A stretch of 64,000 nucleotides of DNA from Hyphococcus flavus (GTDB lineage Bacteria > Pseudomonadota > Alphaproteobacteria > Caulobacterales > Parvularculaceae). Below the pieces are notes generated by a model, which was not told the DNA's origin, made no database searches, and was given only the letters and a program-made list of their open reading frames with translations. The first letter of the stretch is position 1; each line of letters starts with the position of its first letter. This document shows, one piece after another, positions 27,108-33,187 of the stretch. A program made the position numbers and the translations under genes. The DNA lies in assembly GCF_028748065.1 (NCBI RefSeq), contig NZ_CP118166.1, positions 1,441,501 to 1,505,500 on the forward strand, read 5' to 3'.

Positions 27108-28376
27108 ATGGCTTGGTGGTTTGGGATTAAACTGTGGAAACGCGTTTTTCTGGGTCTCATTCTTGGTGTTGCATTTGGTCTTGCGGTTTCGCAGTCCATG
27201 GACGCCGCCGCCGCTGAATCGCTGCTTTCAAAAGTCAAAGTCATTGGCGATATTTTTATCCGCTTGATACGGATGATTGTCGTTCCCCTCGTCTTTTTCA
27301 CTTTGGTCGCCGGCATTTACGCCATGGGCGATCCTAAAAAGCTTGGGACGATCGGCATCAAGGCGTTCCTGCTTTACCTGTTTACGACGTTTTTCGCCAA
27401 CCTCATTGGCCTTAGCATGGGAACGCTGTTCCGGCCGGGCGAGGGCGTCGATCTCGGCGGGGCCGAACCGCGCCAGATGGGCGAGGCCCAACCGATCGGC
27501 GAACGCCTGATGGCGATCATCCCGGAAAATCCCTTCATGGCCTTGGTCGAGGGCGATATTCTCGCCGTGATCTTTTTTGCCCTTCTTCTTGGTGTCGGAC
27601 TTTTGATGGCCCGTGAAGCCGGTCAGGCGGCCGGGCGCTTTTTCGAAGCGACGGCGGAGGGCATCCTCAAGATGACGCATATCATCATGGAGCTGGCGCC
27701 ATTTGGCGTTTTCGGCCTCATCGCTTATGTTGCCGGTACGCAAGGCGTTGCGACTTTTACAGCGATATTGAGTCTGACGCTCGCGGTTTATCTCGGATGC
27801 GCTGTGCACATGCTGGTCGTTTACGGCGGGCTGGTAAGGCTCATTTTACGGCTGCCTTTTGTTGATTACTTCCGTGGCATTCTCGACCCGATGATGGTGG
27901 CTTATTCGACATCGTCATCATCGGCGACGCTACCCGTCACCATTCGCGCTGCGACGGAAAACCTTGGTATCAAAAAGTCCGTCGCCGGTTCCGTGCTGCC
28001 GCTGGGGGCGACCATCAACATGGACGGAACGTCGCTTTATCTCGGGATCGTGGCGTTGTTCACCGCACAGGCGTTTGGCTACACCCTTGAGCCGCAGCAT
28101 TATTTCCTGATTGCGCTTACCTGCGCGCTCGTATCCATTGGTACTGCGGGCGTGCCGTCGGCATCGCTGTTTTTACTTTCCATCGTGCTTGATGTTTTCG
28201 AAGTGACGCCTGAGCATACCGCGCTTGTTATCGGGTTTATCTTCCCGTTCGACCGGCTGCTCGATATGATGCGTACAGTGACGAATGTGACTGGGGATAC
28301 AGCGGTGGCCACGGCGGTGGCGAAATGGGAAGGCGAACTCGATGAGGAAGTCTTCAGGCAAAAACCGCTAAGTTAA
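27108..28376 (+). CDS. Dicarboxylate/amino acid:cation symporter (DAACS)
   Basis: This inner-membrane symporter of about 422 residues imports glutamate/aspartate or C4-dicarboxylates with Na+ or H+. The re-entrant loop signature YSTSSSSATLPVT (near 275) and the TNMDG motif (as INMDGTSLY, near 312) are intact, as is the second hairpin SIGTAGVPSASLFLL. The membrane topology of eight helices plus two hairpins fits GltP/DctA. The ATG at 27108 has AAGGGGG six bases upstream; a GTG 30 bases before is possible. Substrate cannot be settled from sequence alone. Confidence 0.93.
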   Translation: MAWWFGIKLWKRVFLGLILGVAFGLAVSQSMDAAAAESLLSKVKVIGDIFIRLIRMIVVPLVFFTLVAGIYAMGDPKKLGTIGIKAFLLYLFTTFFANLIGLSMGTLFRPGEGVDLGGAEPRQMGEAQPIGERLMAIIPENPFMALVEGDILAVIFFALLLGVGLLMAREAGQAAGRFFEATAEGILKMTHIIMELAPFGVFGLIAYVAGTQGVATFTAILSLTLAVYLGCAVHMLVVYGGLVRLILRLPFVDYFRGILDPMMVAYSTSSSSATLPVTIRAATENLGIKKSVAGSVLPLGATINMDGTSLYLGIVALFTAQAFGYTLEPQHYFLIALTCALVSIGTAGVPSASLFLLSIVLDVFEVTPEHTALVIGFIFPFDRLLDMMRTVTNVTGDTAVATAVAKWEGELDEEVFRQKPLS

Positions 28377-28387
28377 GCTCCATGATC

Positions 28388-28406
28388 TGCGGCGCTTGGC
28401 GCCGCA
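28388..28406. terminator. Perfect 8-bp hairpin after the symporter gene
   Basis: TGCGGCGC and GCGCCGCA with a TTG loop lie 12 bp after the DAACS stop and 17 bp before the next ATG. There is no T tract, so it may be a partial terminator, an mRNA-stability hairpin or a translational control element for the next gene. Confidence 0.45.
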
Positions 28407-28422
28407 GGCAAGGGCCTGGTTT

Positions 28423-29016
28423 ATGGCGAATAACTTAAAAGAACTGCGAATTGCGTTACTGCTCAGTCCGCGAGAGCTTGCGAGACTTATTGGCATCTAT
28501 CCGGAATACATATCCCGGCTTGAAAGTCAGGATCGCCCGATTGGCGAACTCTGGGCTGAGGCGATTACAAAAGCGCTTGGCGTTCCTGCGTATGCGCTGA
28601 CGGATTCGGAGGTTGATATCGCGGCAATCGCGGCACGCGCCAAACCGCGTGTTGAGCGCCCCCCGGTTTTATGTCCGATTGCAGCGCGTTACGCGATTAT
28701 GGCGCTGGTGGCGAAGATGGGCGGACTATGGCGCGCAGAAGCCATTGAAGAAGATGATATAGCTGATGCGGTGCAGAATCTGGTGGCGTATGTGGATGAT
28801 GAAACGCCAAACTTGCCTGGTGAAAAGGCCGGAGAGGTAAGAGCTAGTCGTCTTTTGCGAGGTCTTCAAATATCCGCTTTAACAATCCTTCAATACCACG
28901 AGGCTGATCTGACGCCTGATTTTCAGAATCAGCTTGAGATTGCCGTTCTAGGGGCAGTGCAACTGCTTGAGGCGTTTTCGAGCGTTGACGAGACCGTTCA
29001 GCTCCCGGGAATATGA
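28423..29016 (+). CDS. HTH (XRE-like) protein with unknown C-terminal domain
   Basis: This 197-residue protein has an N-terminal helix-turn-helix of the Cro/C1 type (about 5-55: LRIALLLSPRELARLIGIYPEYISRLESQ). A helical C-terminal domain (about 85-190) is rich in Ala and Leu and of no family I know. ATG at 28423 is chosen because it starts the HTH region and follows AAGGGCC. It lies close behind the symporter gene and could be cotranscribed as its regulator. The last 170 bp overlap an opposite-strand frame (28844-29128) whose reality is uncertain. Confidence 0.7.
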   Translation: MANNLKELRIALLLSPRELARLIGIYPEYISRLESQDRPIGELWAEAITKALGVPAYALTDSEVDIAAIAARAKPRVERPPVLCPIAARYAIMALVAKMGGLWRAEAIEEDDIADAVQNLVAYVDDETPNLPGEKAGEVRASRLLRGLQISALTILQYHEADLTPDFQNQLEIAVLGAVQLLEAFSSVDETVQLPGI

Positions 29017-29128
29017 CGACATTATCGGCGTGCCGCTTGGGAAACACCCGCAACAGCCGGCGATATAGCGCCTCGGCCCGTTTTTTCTCTTCTTCTCCCA
29101 CCTGCGCCCCTGTTTTCGTCTTAATCAT
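28844..29128 (-). CDS. Possible antisense-overlapping small gene
   Basis: This 94-codon minus-strand frame has a sensible helical, charged product: it begins MIKTKTGAQVGEEEKKRAEAL, continues YRRLLRVFPKRHADNVVIFPG and ends GIEGLLKRIFEDLAKDD. About 110 bp of it lie outside any other gene, with normal codon use. The rest overlaps the end of the HTH gene tail to tail. No Shine-Dalgarno is visible and no family is recognised. It could equally be a shadow. Confidence 0.3.
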   Translation of the reverse strand: MIKTKTGAQVGEEEKKRAEALYRRLLRVFPKRHADNVVIFPGAERSRQRSKTPQAVALPLERQSQADSENQASDQPRGIEGLLKRIFEDLAKDD

Positions 29129-29463
29129 ACGAGACTGCGTTAATACTTATATCGGCTTCTTGAAAAAAGTTAAAGACTTCTTCGGGCGCCGTTACGGCTT
29201 GGCTGCCTGCTTTTTTTGAGGCGTGAAAATCGCAAGCATGTATTGATTGTTTCGATGCCGAACACATCTGGCGCCGCTAGCGCGCATGAGCATCGATTGC
29301 GTATGCTGAAATTGTTGCCTTATTCAGTCACTAATAAAGTTAATACACGGATGAAAAATCGGTGAAAGCAATCATTCAGAAAGTCAATTTAACGCAAGTT
29401 TAACAGCTTTTTCCTCTTCTTGTTGCATAGGCCGGAGGTCCGGCCATCAGCAAGGAGAGGGTG
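29129..29463. other. Intergenic region with leader hairpin
   Basis: This 335-bp AT-richer stretch has no convincing gene and probably carries the promoter of the 29464 gene. GGCCGG-AGGT-CCGGCC at 29430-29445 forms a 6-bp hairpin ending six bases before AAGGAGAGG, the ribosome-binding site of that gene. Confidence 0.6.
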
Positions 29464-29859
29464 ATGACCAAAAAAGATTTGAGACCTGAGCAGATCAAAC
29501 TTCTTCGTTTTGAGAAGATTCTTAAAGAAACCGCCGAAGAGAAAGCTGCCGGGAAACCACTTAACAAGGCGCCGGTTCTGGCGGGTCTTGCAGTGGTTGC
29601 GGCCGCTGGCGCAGGCGCGGCGGCCAAGCTGGGAAATGAAGCGCCGTTGCAATTTGCAGCGGATATCGAAGCGGCGGCGAAGGCGCCCATTGCAGGCGAT
29701 GCATGGCTGATTAACCTTGCCGAAGTCGTTACGAAGAGTCACAGTGTAGTCGAAAGCCTGGCAGAGCAGGGCGCGTTTGCATTGCTGCAGGCGAATGGGA
29801 CGCCTAAGAGCCCGCCAGCGGAGGTAGTGCAATCTCTCCTGACGAATGGACTGTTCTAA
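29464..29859 (+). CDS. Small Ala-rich protein of unknown function
   Basis: I do not recognise this 131-residue protein. It starts with a charged helix (LRPEQIKLLRFEKILKETAEEKAAGKP), followed by a hydrophobic Ala/Gly/Val stretch (residues about 38-57) that could be a membrane helix or a helix-helix packing segment. An Ala-rich amphipathic C-terminal half follows. The ribosome-binding site is strong (AAGGAGAGG, two to four bases before GTGATG). A small hairpin lies just upstream of it. The next gene begins about 30 bp later in another frame, so the two may be cotranscribed. Confidence 0.7.
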   Translation: MTKKDLRPEQIKLLRFEKILKETAEEKAAGKPLNKAPVLAGLAVVAAAGAGAAAKLGNEAPLQFAADIEAAAKAPIAGDAWLINLAEVVTKSHSVVESLAEQGAFALLQANGTPKSPPAEVVQSLLTNGLF

Positions 29860-29888
29860 TACGATTTGGGGCCTTCCTCTTTATCGGG

Positions 29889-30347
29889 GTGGGCCTCAGC
29901 TTCCTGTCCGGGTCCAAAAACTTGCGGCTGGCGGCGATGGTTATCGTCGCCCATTGGACTTTGGCGAATGTCCTTTATTATTTTTTCAAGAACGGCGCCG
30001 TTAATTACATAGCGCCTTTCATCATTATTTTTCTGGCGCTTTTTTATACATTCTCGAAATCCAAGACTCTGAATGGCGCATTCATCCACAGGGTTTTTTT
30101 CGGATATTACTCTTTATACTTCTTGATAAATCTCTGGCACCTGCTGGGGCGGTTTCTATTTCCAGAAACACTTCTGGCGAATTACTGGTTTTCGCTTGCC
30201 GCATCCAACATTGTTTTCATCTTGATCGTGTTGACCATGTGGGGTTTAGCGATTCTGAAATTCCTGGACAATCACTCCGATGGCGGGTTGATGGGCGTAT
30301 ACAAGCGCAACATTCATCACTGGCGAAAATGGTTCGGCGGCAAATGA
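29889..30347 (+). CDS. Polytopic membrane protein of unknown function
   Basis: This 152-residue protein has four likely membrane helices (about 13-30, 36-52, 62-80 and 98-122) and a basic C-terminus ending NIHHWRKWFGGK. The frame is open upstream back into the previous gene, with further hydrophobic residues (IRFGAFLFIGVGLSFL). The true start may therefore lie before the GTG at 29889; no ATG or good Shine-Dalgarno is available. It may be translated by coupling to the preceding gene. No family is recognised. Confidence 0.6.
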   Translation: MGLSFLSGSKNLRLAAMVIVAHWTLANVLYYFFKNGAVNYIAPFIIIFLALFYTFSKSKTLNGAFIHRVFFGYYSLYFLINLWHLLGRFLFPETLLANYWFSLAASNIVFILIVLTMWGLAILKFLDNHSDGGLMGVYKRNIHHWRKWFGGK

Positions 30348-30425
30348 AACGGAAAATATCTACCGACAACGCCATTAATCATTTGGAATTGGCGTTCAAG
30401 AAATTAGATATTTCATGAGGCGGGT

Positions 30426-30926
30426 ATGGGCATTCGATTAATAGTAACGTGTAGTCTGGCGTTCGGGGCTCTGATTTACAGTGACGCAGTTGCTGCGCCT
30501 TTTCTGGTCAAGCGCATAAAAACCGTGCGTGATTACATACACACGCGTTGCATGGTGAATTACTTGATCAATCCCGGAGAGCTCACCCAGGATGGCGATA
30601 GGCGGGTTATAACAATTCAGAACGTTGAGACACCCGGTCAGGATACGGAAACCACAGACCCCGAACAGATCGTTGATGAAATCTACCGTTTTAATTATCG
30701 AAGTGGCGACAGTGCTTATGGTGTTGAGCTTGTGATTTATAGAGCAAGAAAAAGCGACTTTGTCGTGAGCCGCAGCTTCAATGAGGAACCATCCGCGGAC
30801 CAGTTTTTTGACGCTGTAGAGGTCATGCGGGCCATAGCCGATCGGGCAGAAGCAAGGTGTGATATAAGCCTTGGCCGGGGCGCCGTCGTGACATGCGAAG
30901 GGTTTTCCTGCCCTGTAGATTACTAA
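30426..30926 (+). CDS. Secreted protein of unknown function
   Basis: This 166-residue protein has a Sec signal peptide (about 1-23, ending VAA). The mature part is acidic, with four cysteines: one near residue 42 and three clustered near the C-terminus (EARCDISL, VVTCEGFSCPVDY). It has no transmembrane helix beyond the signal. ATG follows GAGGCGGGT closely. It stands 78 bp after the membrane protein gene in the same direction. The family is unknown to me. Confidence 0.7.
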   Translation: MGIRLIVTCSLAFGALIYSDAVAAPFLVKRIKTVRDYIHTRCMVNYLINPGELTQDGDRRVITIQNVETPGQDTETTDPEQIVDEIYRFNYRSGDSAYGVELVIYRARKSDFVVSRSFNEEPSADQFFDAVEVMRAIADRAEARCDISLGRGAVVTCEGFSCPVDY

Positions 30927-30970
30927 GCTTTTTTTTGAGTGCGGCGGCGCTTGCTTTTCAGTGGTAATGC

Positions 30971-32125
30971 CTACCGGTAACGAAGCATGTCTCGATCGAG
31001 GTCGGTGATTTTCCTGACGCCCATCAGTTTCATGTCGCGTTCGATTTCGGCGCGCAAAAGCCTGAGCGCGTGTTCAACGCCGGGCTGGCCGGCGGCGGCG
31101 AGCGCATAAAGATACATGCGCCCGCCGGAACATGCTTTAGCACCGGCAGCGAGCGCCTTCAAAACATGGCTGCCGCGCCGGACCCCGCCGTCGAGAATAA
31201 TATCGAGCCTGTCGCCGACAGCGTCGGCGATCTCCGCGATCTGGTCGAAGGGTGAGCGGCTTCCGTCGAGTTGCCGTCCGCCATGGTTTGAAACCATGAT
31301 GGCGTCGCATCCCATCTCGGCGGCGCGGCGCGCATCCTCAACGCTCATGACGCCCTTAAGGCAGAACTTGCCGCCCCATTGGGCTTTCAGTTCCGCGGCG
31401 GCGTCCCAGTCCATGGTTTGATCGAGCAGTGTTGAGAAGTAATCGCCGATCGACATCGCCTTGTTGGACCCTTCAGCCACATAATCCACCAACTCGGCGA
31501 GGGCGAATTTTTCATGTGTGAGGAAGTTCATGGTCCATGCGGGGTGGGCGGCGAAGCTTAAAAGGCTTGCGGGCGTCAGCTTCGGCGGCGTCGTGAATCC
31601 CGTACGCTGGTCGCGTTCGCGGTTTCCGCCGACAATCGTATCGACGGTCAACGCCAGCACGTCGAATCTCGCGGCTTTCGCCCGCTCCAAAAGATGGGCG
31701 TTCAGCGCCTTGTCCTTAAAATAATAGAACTGGAACATTTTCGGCGTGCTGATCATCTTGCTGATCTCGGCAAGGCGAACGGAGGTCAGGGATGAGACGC
31801 CGAAAAGCGTGCCGAATTTTTCCGCCGCCCGCCCCACGGCGCGCTCGCCGTCATGATGGAAAAGCCGTTGCAGCGCCGTCGGCGAACAAAACAGTGGCAT
31901 GGCGAGTTTCTTACCGAAAACCTCGACCGACAAATCGATGTTTTCGACGCTGGCGAGGACATTCGGCACCAGATCGCACGTCTCAAAGCTTTCCGTATTG
32001 CGCCGGTAGGTCGTCTCATCCTCCGCCGCGCCGTCAATATAGTGAAAGATCGGCGCCGGGAGCCGCCTCTTCGCGAGTGTTCGCAAGTCATCGATATTCA
32101 GGCAGGACTTAAGGGAAGAGGTCAT
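30971..32125 (-). CDS. lldD: FMN-dependent L-lactate/alpha-hydroxy-acid dehydrogenase
   Basis: This 384-residue protein is of the FMN-dependent alpha-hydroxy-acid oxidoreductase family. The active-site block SNHGGRQLDGSRSP (near 270) has the catalytic His and substrate Arg. IFHYIDGAAEDE (near 27) and LTVDTIVGGNRERD (near 160) are further family marks, and ILDGGVRRGSHVLKALAAGA binds the FMN phosphate. LldD-type enzymes oxidise L-lactate to pyruvate at the membrane and feed the quinone pool; mandelate or glycolate are alternatives. ATG at 32125 was chosen over the TTG just before it. It lies 43 bp downstream of the RHH-LOV gene in the same direction, so the two probably share a transcript. Confidence 0.88.
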   Translation of the reverse strand: MTSSLKSCLNIDDLRTLAKRRLPAPIFHYIDGAAEDETTYRRNTESFETCDLVPNVLASVENIDLSVEVFGKKLAMPLFCSPTALQRLFHHDGERAVGRAAEKFGTLFGVSSLTSVRLAEISKMISTPKMFQFYYFKDKALNAHLLERAKAARFDVLALTVDTIVGGNRERDQRTGFTTPPKLTPASLLSFAAHPAWTMNFLTHEKFALAELVDYVAEGSNKAMSIGDYFSTLLDQTMDWDAAAELKAQWGGKFCLKGVMSVEDARRAAEMGCDAIMVSNHGGRQLDGSRSPFDQIAEIADAVGDRLDIILDGGVRRGSHVLKALAAGAKACSGGRMYLYALAAAGQPGVEHALRLLRAEIERDMKLMGVRKITDLDRDMLRYR

Positions 32126-32168
32126 CAATGTATTCGCGATACGTTTTTCGCAGATCCTACTGTAATTT

Positions 32169-32720
32169 TCAGTCGATCTTAAACTGTCGTCCGATAAAAA
32201 ACAGAAGCTCGGCGGTGTCGGGATTTACAACAGGTTCGATATGCAACTGAAACCGGATTGGGGTTCCGTCCTTGTGGTAATTAAGTATTTGCGTATCAAC
32301 AATGCGTTCGTCGTTTAAATTGTTACGGATATCACTTACGGTGGACCTATCCGTTTCGGCGCCTTGAAGAAACCTGCAGTTCCGGCCGATTACCTCTTTT
32401 TCCGTGTATCCCGTCGTTTTGTAAAAACCGGGCGAGGCGTAAAGAATTGGATTGTCATACATATGTGGATTGGTGATGACAAAGCATTCATTGGTCGCGC
32501 GCGTTAGGGCGCTCGCGAGCACGCCTATATTTTTAGTAGATTGGACGATGCTCGTATCAACTTCGGGTGAATCGACACTCATGCCCCGGCCGATAAGTTC
32601 GCGTATCGCGGCAGCGCGACTGGGCAATCTGTGCTTGAACCGCCAATCGTCGATTGCCTCCATTTCTTCGTCGTTGACGATGACATTTAGTTTGGACTCG
32701 CGCGTTTTTGCTGGCGTCAC
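32169..32720 (-). CDS. RHH-LOV protein: blue-light sensor fused to ribbon-helix-helix DNA-binding domain
   Basis: This 183-residue protein has two domains. Residues about 8-47 are ribbon-helix-helix-like (LNVIVNDEEMEAIDDWRF, then LPSRAAAIRELIGRGM), the fold of small DNA-binding proteins such as Arc and CopG. Residues about 62-183 form a LOV-type PAS domain with the flavin motif GRNCRFLQ: Cys115 is the expected photo-adduct cysteine, with Asn114 and Gln119 beside it. ILNYHKDGTP keeps the first flavin-contacting Asn (147). The second Asn, usual in plant phototropins, is Phe157 here, as bacterial LOVs often vary. Gln179 matches the signalling glutamine. Together this predicts a light-controlled dimeric DNA-binding regulator, probably of its own operon with lldD. 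That function is inference. Confidence 0.87.
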   Translation of the reverse strand: MTPAKTRESKLNVIVNDEEMEAIDDWRFKHRLPSRAAAIRELIGRGMSVDSPEVDTSIVQSTKNIGVLASALTRATNECFVITNPHMYDNPILYASPGFYKTTGYTEKEVIGRNCRFLQGAETDRSTVSDIRNNLNDERIVDTQILNYHKDGTPIRFQLHIEPVVNPDTAELLFFIGRQFKID

Positions 32721-33064
32721 GATCTCAGGGGCCTTTCTTGGATGAGTATTTGGGTGATACTTTATCTAGCCATCATGCGGAAGATGCGCCGGTATAAATC
32801 CCTTTCGCTTGCCATCTGCATGCCCAGCCTCTATATGCCCCTCGAATTTCGGGAAAATTGATCTTTCCCGTCTCTGCCTGAACGACCCCCAGCAGATACA
32901 TGGGACGGGTCAGGGGAGCGCCGCCGCCGGAGTAATGCTCTCGCGGCGGTTAGTCGTGTTTTGCGCGCCTTCGCGCGCGGGAGGGGTAATTCCCTCATGG
33001 CGGTATTTGGCGTTTGGCGGTTTTTATGGCTGTCAGGCAAGGTTTCGAGACCGAAAGGGCATCG
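32721..33064. other. Divergent intergenic region with three consecutive hairpins
   Basis: These 344 bp separate the RHH-LOV gene from the ffh leader ORF and hold no convincing gene. Three hairpins stand in a row: CCGCCGC/GCGGCGG (32921-32927 with 32943-32949, with an inner GAG/CTC), GCGCGC-CTTC-GCGCGC (32963-32978) and GAGGG/CCCTC (32981-32995). They could lie in the ffh leader transcript. I looked for the 4.5S SRP RNA core and did not find it. Confidence 0.6.
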
Positions 33065-33184
33065 ATGTTTGAAAGCTTAAGCGACCGGCTTGGGAGTATT
33101 TTTGAGAGCCTGCGTGCCCCGAGCGCGAATGCGCTCAGTTTATTATTTTGCCGCGAAGGCGTTGACGCCGAAACGATTGGATGA
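33026..33184 (+). CDS. ffh leader ORF whose product mimics the Ffh N-terminus
   Basis: This 39-codon ORF begins at ATG 33065 (AAAGGG five bases upstream) or at ATG 33026 (13 more codons, poor Shine-Dalgarno). From 33065 the product starts MFESLSDRLGSIFESLR, matching the Ffh start MFESLSDRLSSIFEGLR at 15 of 17 residues. The DNA matches at only 33 of 51 bases, and 10 of the 15 shared residues use different codons, including Ser AGC against TCG. This argues for selection on the peptide, not recent duplication. The remaining 22 residues do not resemble Ffh. The stop TGA (33182-33184) is in frame with ffh and three bases from its ATG, so ffh is probably translated by coupling. Such a mimic leader is new to me. 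Confidence 0.7.
   Translation: MAVRQGFETERASMFESLSDRLGSIFESLRAPSANALSLLFCREGVDAETIG
33121..33150 (+). promoter_or_regulatory. Attenuator-like hairpin inside the ffh leader ORF
   Basis: GAGCGC-GAAT-GCGCTC (33121-33136) is a perfect 6-bp stem followed by AGTTTATTATTTTG, which resembles an intrinsic terminator with an interrupted T tract. It lies within codons 19-24 and beyond of the leader ORF, so ribosomes translating the leader would melt it. A second small stem (GGCG-TTGA-CGCC, 33158-33169) precedes the ffh start. Confidence 0.5.
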
Positions 33185-33187
33185 CGC

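Noticed and set aside
29013-29219. Plus-strand 68-codon frame overlapping the HTH gene stop by ATGA
   Set aside because: The product is Ser/Arg/Phe-rich, lacks a coherent pattern and is antisense to a better minus-strand frame; the ATGA overlap is probably chance.
32721-33064. 4.5S SRP RNA gene near ffh
   Set aside because: The conserved core (GGTCAGG...GGAAGG...AGCAG) is not present in either strand of this region; only unrelated hairpins are seen.
33065-33184. Leader ORF as a recent duplication or decayed pseudogene of ffh
   Set aside because: Ten of fifteen shared residues use different codons while the peptide is kept; a recent copy would share codons and a decayed one would lose residues.
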